From: Gordonia sp049847105
GTDB taxonomy: Bacteria; Actinomycetota; Actinomycetes; Mycobacteriales; Mycobacteriaceae
Direction of reading: 5' to 3'
Assembly: GCF_049847105.1 (NCBI RefSeq)
Contig: NZ_JBNCNS010000002.1
Location: forward strand, 930,001 to 994,000
Length of the DNA: 64,000 nucleotides
The notes beneath the pieces were generated by a model, which was given only the letters and a program-made list of their open reading frames with translations, was not told where the DNA came from and searched no databases. A program made the position numbers and the translations under genes. Below are positions 60,101 through 64,000 of this stretch, in pieces. Within the stretch, counting starts at the first letter, position 1, and the number at the start of each line of letters is the position of its first letter.

Positions 60101-61680
60101 CGCCCGGCGTCGCCCTGATCTCGCCACCGCCGCACCACGACATCTATTCGATCGAGGATCTCGCGCAGCTGATCCACGACCTGAAGAACGCCAACTCCGA
60201 TGCACGCATCCACGTGAAGCTGGTCAGTGCGGTGGGTGTCGGGACCGTCGCGACCGGCGTGTCCAAAGCGCACGCCGACGTCGTGCTGATCTCGGGTCAC
60301 GACGGAGGTACCGGCGCGTCGCCGCTGACGTCCCTCAAACACGCCGGCACGCCCTGGGAGATCGGGCTCGCCGACGCGCAGCAGACACTGATGCTCAACG
60401 GTTTACGCGATCGCATCACCGTTCAGTGCGACGGCGCCCTGCGTACCGGCCGCGACGTGATCATGGCCGCCCTGCTCGGTGCGGAGGAGTACGGCTTCTC
60501 GACGGCCCCGCTCATCGTCACCGGTTGCATCATGATGCGGGTCTGCCACCTCGACACCTGCCCGGTCGGCGTCGCGACGCAGAATCCGCAGCTGCGTGCG
60601 CGGTTCACCGGGCAGGCAGAGCACGTCGTCAATTTCTTCCGGTTCGTCGCCGAGGACGTACGAAAGCACCTGGCGCAGCTGGGCTACCGTACGCTCGACG
60701 AGGCGATCGGACAGTCGCAGCGTCTGCACACCGCTGAGGCGGTGGCGCATTGGAAGAGCAAGGGTCTCGATCTCACGCCGATCTTCCGCACCCACGACGA
60801 CAAGGGGCCGACCCGCCGGATGCGGGGCCAGGACCATGGACTCGATCGTGCTCTCGATCAGACCTTCATCCAGCTCGCCGAAGGTGCGCTCGAGGATGCA
60901 CATCCCGTGACACTGGAATTGCCGGTGCGCAACGTGAACCGGACGGTCGGCACGCTGCTTGGGTCGGAGGTCACTCGCCGCTACGGCGCCGAGGGGCTCG
61001 CCGAGGACACCATCGTGGTGAAGCTGACCGGGTCGGCCGGACAGTCGCTCGGTGCCTTCCTGCCGCCGGGGGTGACGATCCGACTGTCGGGCGACACCAA
61101 CGACTATGTCGGAAAAGGGCTGTGCGGCGGGAAGATCGTCGTCGCGCCGGATCCGGACGCCTGGTTCGTCGCCGAGGATCAGGTCATCGCGGGCAACACC
61201 ATCCTGTACGGCGCGACGTCGGGGGAGGTGTTCCTGCGCGGCAAGGTCGGCGAACGGTTCTCGGTGCGCAACTCCGGCGCCACGGCGGTGGTCGAGGGCG
61301 TCGGCGACCACGCCTGCGAATACATGACCGGCGGACGGGTGGTGATCCTCGGGCCCACCGGGCGCAACCTGGCTGCCGGTATGTCCGGGGGTATCGCCTT
61401 CGTCTACGACCTCGACAGCGCCAAGGTGAACATGGCGATGGTGGAGTTGTTGCGTCCGGACCCCGACGACCTGCGATTCCTGCGCGACACGATCGCCAAG
61501 CACGCGGAGCTCACCGGCTCGGCGATCGGTGCGTCGATGCTGGCCGACTGGCCACGGCGGTGCCTGGGCTTCACCAAGGTGATGCCCAGCGATTACAAGC
61601 GAGTCCTCGACGCGGCTCGGATGGCCGAGGCCGAAGGGCGCGACGTCGATTCAGCGATCATGGAGGCGGCACGTGGCTGA
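57109..61680 (+). CDS. gltB: glutamate synthase large subunit
   Basis: GltB makes glutamate from glutamine and 2-oxoglutarate. The 1523-residue protein has normal length. A propeptide precedes Cys22 (VDSCGVAM), the nucleophile of the N-terminal glutaminase domain. The central and FMN-binding domains follow (GGRSNSGEGGED near residue 930). Cys in CIMMRVCHLDTCPVG bind the 3Fe-4S cluster near residue 1145. A C-terminal beta-helix ends the protein. GGAGG precedes the ATG. It overlaps gltD by eight bases. Confidence 0.97.
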   Translation: MLFSALPAKQGLYDPEAEVDSCGVAMVADVYGRRSHSIVADGLLALENLEHRGAAGAEVNSGDGAGILIQLPDALLRAVTDFDLPAPTTVGDNTYAAGVCFLPVDPVLRERAIERVSALADAEGVTILGWRELPVDAERADIGETAIGCMPYMMQLFVTVDPSAGAKRIGGLELDRFIYPFRKQAERVTPEIDKAGTGIYFPSLSSRTMVYKGMLTTMQLPLYYDDLRDERCHSAIAIVHSRFSTNTFPSWPLAHPFRFVAHNGEINTVRGNRNRMRAREALLETDLIPGDLKRAFPICTPEASDSASLDEVLELLHLGGRSVPHAVMMMVPEAWENVPDMDSKRHAFLQFNGSLMEAWDGPACVTFTDGTVVGAVLDRNGLRPGRWWQTRDGRVILASEAGVLDVPVDDVISKGRLEPGRMFLVDTEQGRIIPDEEIKGDLIGAEPYDEWLHAGLLDIATLPNRSVYKPNHDTVVRRQVSFGYTEEDMRVLLTPMAASGYEPLGSMGTDTPVAVLSKRSRLLYDYFVELFAQVTNPPLDAIREEIVTSMARVMGPEQNLLNPTAASCRQILLHWPVIDNDDLAKLVHINDDGDNPGLSAKVLHGLYEVADGGMGLRAALDDLRMRASQAIAEGHTTLVISDRRTDRDHAPIPSLLATSAVHHHLVRTKERTKVALVVESGDAREVHHIALLIGFGAAGVNPYLALESIDDLIAEGELTGVPSSKASRNYLEALGKGVLKVMSKMGISTISSYTGAQAFEAVGLSSEVVKEYFTRTVSRIEGVGLDELAEEVRIRHHRAFPENPTEQVYRRLEVGGEYQYRREGELHLFTPETIFLLQHATRTGQAEVFQKYSDEVDKLSREGGTLRGLFDFDLAARDPIPLDEVEPVETIMTRFNTGAMSYGSISAEAHETIAIAMNRIGGRSNSGEGGEDVDRLYDPERRSAVKQVASGRFGVTSDYLINATDIQIKMAQGAKPGEGGQLPAYKVYPWIAKTRHSTPGVALISPPPHHDIYSIEDLAQLIHDLKNANSDARIHVKLVSAVGVGTVATGVSKAHADVVLISGHDGGTGASPLTSLKHAGTPWEIGLADAQQTLMLNGLRDRITVQCDGALRTGRDVIMAALLGAEEYGFSTAPLIVTGCIMMRVCHLDTCPVGVATQNPQLRARFTGQAEHVVNFFRFVAEDVRKHLAQLGYRTLDEAIGQSQRLHTAEAVAHWKSKGLDLTPIFRTHDDKGPTRRMRGQDHGLDRALDQTFIQLAEGALEDAHPVTLELPVRNVNRTVGTLLGSEVTRRYGAEGLAEDTIVVKLTGSAGQSLGAFLPPGVTIRLSGDTNDYVGKGLCGGKIVVAPDPDAWFVAEDQVIAGNTILYGATSGEVFLRGKVGERFSVRNSGATAVVEGVGDHACEYMTGGRVVILGPTGRNLAAGMSGGIAFVYDLDSAKVNMAMVELLRPDPDDLRFLRDTIAKHAELTGSAIGASMLADWPRRCLGFTKVMPSDYKRVLDAARMAEAEGRDVDSAIMEAARG

Positions 61681-63178
61681 TCCGCGCGGGTTTCTGGAGA
61701 TCCCCAAGAAGGAATCGAAGTACCGTCCGGTCGCCGAGCGGGTGCAGGACTGGGACGACGTCTATCACCACGGTGAGAACCCGTTGCGGGAGATGTCCGA
61801 GGTGTCCGAGCAGGCAACCCGCTGCATGGATTGCGGAATCCCGTTCTGCCATTCCGGCACCGCGGGATGTCCGCTGGGAAATCTGATCCCGGAATGGAAC
61901 GACCTGGTGCGACGCGGACGGTGGGACGCGGCGAGTAGCCGGCTGCACGCCACCAACAACTTTCCGGAGTTCACCGGGATGGTGTGTCCGGCGCCGTGCG
62001 AGGCGGCCTGCGTGTTGTCGATCTCGGAGGCCACCACCGGTGGCAGCGTCACCATCAAACGTGTCGAGAAGACCATCGCCTACGAGTCCTGGGCGGAGGG
62101 CATCATCGGTCCAGAACCACCCGCCGCGCGGTCGGGAAAATCGGTGGGAGTCGTGGGTTCGGGGCCGGCGGGAATGGCTGCTGCGCAGCAACTCACGCGG
62201 GCCGGTCACGAGGTGACCGTCTACGAGCGCGATGATCGGCTCGGTGGGCTGCTGCGCTACGGCATCCCCGAGTACAAGCTGCAGAAGTCCGATATCGATC
62301 GGCGGATCGCCCAGATGCGTGCCGAGGGTACCGAGTTCGTCACCAGCTGCGACGTCGGTACCGACATGTCGGTGGAGGAACTGCGCTCGCGTCATGATGC
62401 TGTCGTGCTGGCGATCGGGGCGATGGAGGCCCGCGACAACGCGGTGCCGGGGCGCGAGCTGGCGGGCGTGTACCTCGCGATGGAGCACCTCGTGCCGGCC
62501 AATCGCGAATGCGAGGGCGACGGTCCGTCGCCGATCTCTGCTGCGGGCAAGCATGTCGTCATCATCGGCGGTGGCGACACGGGTGCCGATTGTCTCGGGA
62601 CCGCCCATCGCCAGGGGGCAACGTCGGTGGTGCAGCTCGACTACAACCCCGAACTGCCCAGCGACCGCGACGACAACCGGTCACCGTGGCCCACATGGCC
62701 GTTGGTGATGCGGACATCCTCGGCGCACGCCGAGGGCGGTGAGCGGAAGTATCAGGTCGCCGTCCAGCGCTTCGTCGGCGACGAGGAGGGCAACGTGACG
62801 ACGCTGGTGCTCGCCGAAGTCCAGGTGGTCCGTGAGCCGGACGGGCGACGAGTGGTCACCCCGGTCGGCGACGAGTTCGAGATCCCTTGTGAGATGGCAC
62901 TGTTCGCCATCGGGTTCGCCGGTGTCACGCGCGGTCCGCTGCTCGCCGATCTCGAACTCGAGCCCAATGGTCGTGGTGCACTGTCGTGTGGCAGCGACTG
63001 GCAGACAGACGCCCCGGATGTCTTCGTCTGCGGAGACGCCCACCGCGGTGCCTCTCTCGTGGTCTGGGCCATCGCAGAGGGGCGCTCGGCCGCTCACGCG
63101 GTGGACGAGCTCCTGATGGGCGAGTCGGACCTGCCGTCGCCGGTGCGGCCGGCGACCCTGCCCCTGTCGGTGCGGTGA
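61673..63178 (+). CDS. gltD: glutamate synthase small subunit
   Basis: GltD passes electrons from NADPH through FAD and iron-sulfur clusters to GltB. The 501-residue protein has N-terminal cluster Cys in CMDCGIPFC and CPAPCEAAC, the FAD-binding motif VGSGPAGMAAA near residue 158, and the NADPH motif IIGGGDTGADCLG near residue 300. GTG start inside the gltB 3' end. Confidence 0.96.
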   Translation: MADPRGFLEIPKKESKYRPVAERVQDWDDVYHHGENPLREMSEVSEQATRCMDCGIPFCHSGTAGCPLGNLIPEWNDLVRRGRWDAASSRLHATNNFPEFTGMVCPAPCEAACVLSISEATTGGSVTIKRVEKTIAYESWAEGIIGPEPPAARSGKSVGVVGSGPAGMAAAQQLTRAGHEVTVYERDDRLGGLLRYGIPEYKLQKSDIDRRIAQMRAEGTEFVTSCDVGTDMSVEELRSRHDAVVLAIGAMEARDNAVPGRELAGVYLAMEHLVPANRECEGDGPSPISAAGKHVVIIGGGDTGADCLGTAHRQGATSVVQLDYNPELPSDRDDNRSPWPTWPLVMRTSSAHAEGGERKYQVAVQRFVGDEEGNVTTLVLAEVQVVREPDGRRVVTPVGDEFEIPCEMALFAIGFAGVTRGPLLADLELEPNGRGALSCGSDWQTDAPDVFVCGDAHRGASLVVWAIAEGRSAAHAVDELLMGESDLPSPVRPATLPLSVR

Positions 63179-63193
63179 CGGCACCACCACGTG

Positions 63194-63228
63194 GGCGACG
63201 CCCCGCAACGCGCGCGGGCGGCGTTGGT
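63194..63228. terminator. possible terminator after gltD
   Basis: An imperfect GC-rich stem (GACGCCCCGC with GCGGGCGGCGTT) lies 15 bases after the gltD stop and is followed by a T-richer stretch. Confidence 0.35.
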
Positions 63229-63335
63229 TTCATTGTGTTCGCGACCACCCCGGTCGGGGCGCTGACCTGCTCGAACTGCAGTTGTCCGGCAGGTGACCAA
63301 TCCGCGCCGGGATAGAGATGGCGATCCAACGGGAC

Positions 63336-63348
63336 TAAGGTGAACACA
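63336..63348 (+). promoter_or_regulatory. leaderless -10 element of pyk
   Basis: TAAGGT (63336-63341), seven bases, then GTG at 63349. It gives pyk its own transcript, separate from gltBD. Confidence 0.5.
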
Positions 63349-64000
63349 GTGACACGGCGAACAAAGATTGTCTGCACCCTCGGCCCGGCGACCAGTAGCG
63401 ACGAGAAGCTCAAAGAGCTCGTCGAGGCCGGGATGGATGTGGCCCGGATGAACATGAGCCACGGCACCCACGACGTGCACCGCGAGGTGTACGCCAGGGT
63501 GCGTAAGGCGAGTGATGCCACCGAGAAGGCGGTCGGCATCCTGGCCGACCTGCAGGGCCCGAAGATCCGTCTCGGCAAATTCGAGGACACCGGCGCACCG
63601 AACGGCGAGGTGCTGTGGGCGACGGGCGACGAAGTGCGGGTCACCGTCGACGACATCGTCGGTACGCACGATCGGGTGTCGACCACCTACAAGCACCTGG
63701 CCGCCGACGCCAAACCCGGTGACCGGCTACTCGTCGACGACGGCAAGGTCGGTCTGGTCGCCACGGCAGTCGACGGCAACGACGTGGTGTGCATGGTGAC
63801 CGAGGGCGGACCGGTCAGCAACAACAAGGGCCTGTCACTGCCGGGCGTGAACGTGTCGGTGCCGGCGATGTCGGAGAAGGACATTGCCGACCTGGAGTTC
63901 GCGCTGGAACTGGGTGTCGACATGATCGCCCTGTCCTTTGTCCGGAGTCCGGCCGACATCGAGTTGGTCCACGAGGTCATGGATCGAGTGGGGCGCCGCG
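63349..64000 (+). CDS. pyk: pyruvate kinase, 5' part (runs off the window)
   Basis: Pyruvate kinase makes ATP and pyruvate from phosphoenolpyruvate at the end of glycolysis. The 217 visible residues start TRRTKIVCTLGPATSSDEKL and include ARMNMSHGTHD, LADLQGPKIRLG and the NNKGLSLPG motif. The PK barrel and B domain begin normally. The rest lies beyond the window. GTG start with a leaderless -10 box. Confidence 0.95.
   Translation, partial: MTRRTKIVCTLGPATSSDEKLKELVEAGMDVARMNMSHGTHDVHREVYARVRKASDATEKAVGILADLQGPKIRLGKFEDTGAPNGEVLWATGDEVRVTVDDIVGTHDRVSTTYKHLAADAKPGDRLLVDDGKVGLVATAVDGNDVVCMVTEGGPVSNNKGLSLPGVNVSVPAMSEKDIADLEFALELGVDMIALSFVRSPADIELVHEVMDRVGRR

Overview
The window is high-GC actinobacterial chromosome. 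Gene content and order follow the Mycobacterium tuberculosis core segment lspA-rluA-dnaE1 ... ilvA-treZYX-acyltransferase-bioAFDB ... nadAC-hisDCBHAF(I)-trpECBA-lgt ... pyk. The local differences (an mce operon inside the tre cluster, gltBD between lgt and pyk, no nadB next to nadA) and the Corynebacteriales-type Mce and lipoprotein repertoire suggest a Gordonia-like member of the Mycobacteriales. This placement comes from recognised proteins and remembered synteny, not from a database search.

Layout. 0.2-3.5 kb: an MTB12-like lipoprotein, a second lipoprotein on the minus strand, lspA and an RluA-family pseudouridine synthase. 3.6-7.1 kb: dnaE1. 7.3-9.8 kb: a small membrane protein and two tandem paralogous secreted beta-propeller genes. 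10-13.3 kb: ilvA and, convergent to it, treZ. 13.5-22.9 kb: a complete mce operon (yrbEA, yrbEB, mceA-F, one Mce-associated protein) lying between treZ and treYX. 23-30 kb: treY, treX and an OafA-type acyltransferase on the minus strand. 30.3-36.2 kb: a TetR regulator divergent from bioA-bioF-bioD-bioB-bsaP-DUF2567. 36.2-39 kb: two divergent regulator/enzyme pairs, XRE with a methionine aminopeptidase-like gene and TetR with an NmrA-like oxidoreductase. 39-42.6 kb: an NrtR-type regulator, a Pro-rich LuxR-type protein, nadA and nadC. 42.8-49.7 kb: hisDCBH, a small membrane gene, hisA, impA, hisF, hisI. 49.7-55.4 kb: a tautomerase, trpE, a membrane protein, trpC, trpB, trpA. 55.4-64 kb: lgt, gltB, gltD and the 5' part of pyk.

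Working together: most of the window is anabolic. It covers isoleucine (ilvA), biotin, NAD, histidine, tryptophan and glutamate synthesis, and trehalose from glycogen (TreX debranches, TreY isomerises, TreZ hydrolyses). The mce block is an envelope lipid importer. Genes inside operons are mostly coupled by 1-13 bp overlaps (ATGA or GTGA). Many transcription-initial genes carry a TANNNT box 6-7 bases before an ATG or GTG start, the layout of leaderless actinobacterial mRNAs.

Most unusual observations: (1) a 21-bp tandem repeat family at three separate loci (an intergenic spacer, the bioD 3' end and the lgt 3' end), read in different frames; (2) the mce operon splitting the tre genes; (3) a duplicated hisF 5' end that makes a 25-codon ORF overlapping hisF; (4) two 15-bp near-palindromes 20 bp apart between a TetR gene and bioA; (5) two GGTAT/ATACC palindromes between an XRE gene and a methionine aminopeptidase-like gene; (6) a 23-bp inverted repeat before nadA; (7) a roughly 70-residue acidic low-complexity insert in TreX. 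I saw no tRNA, rRNA, CRISPR array, transposase or integrase.
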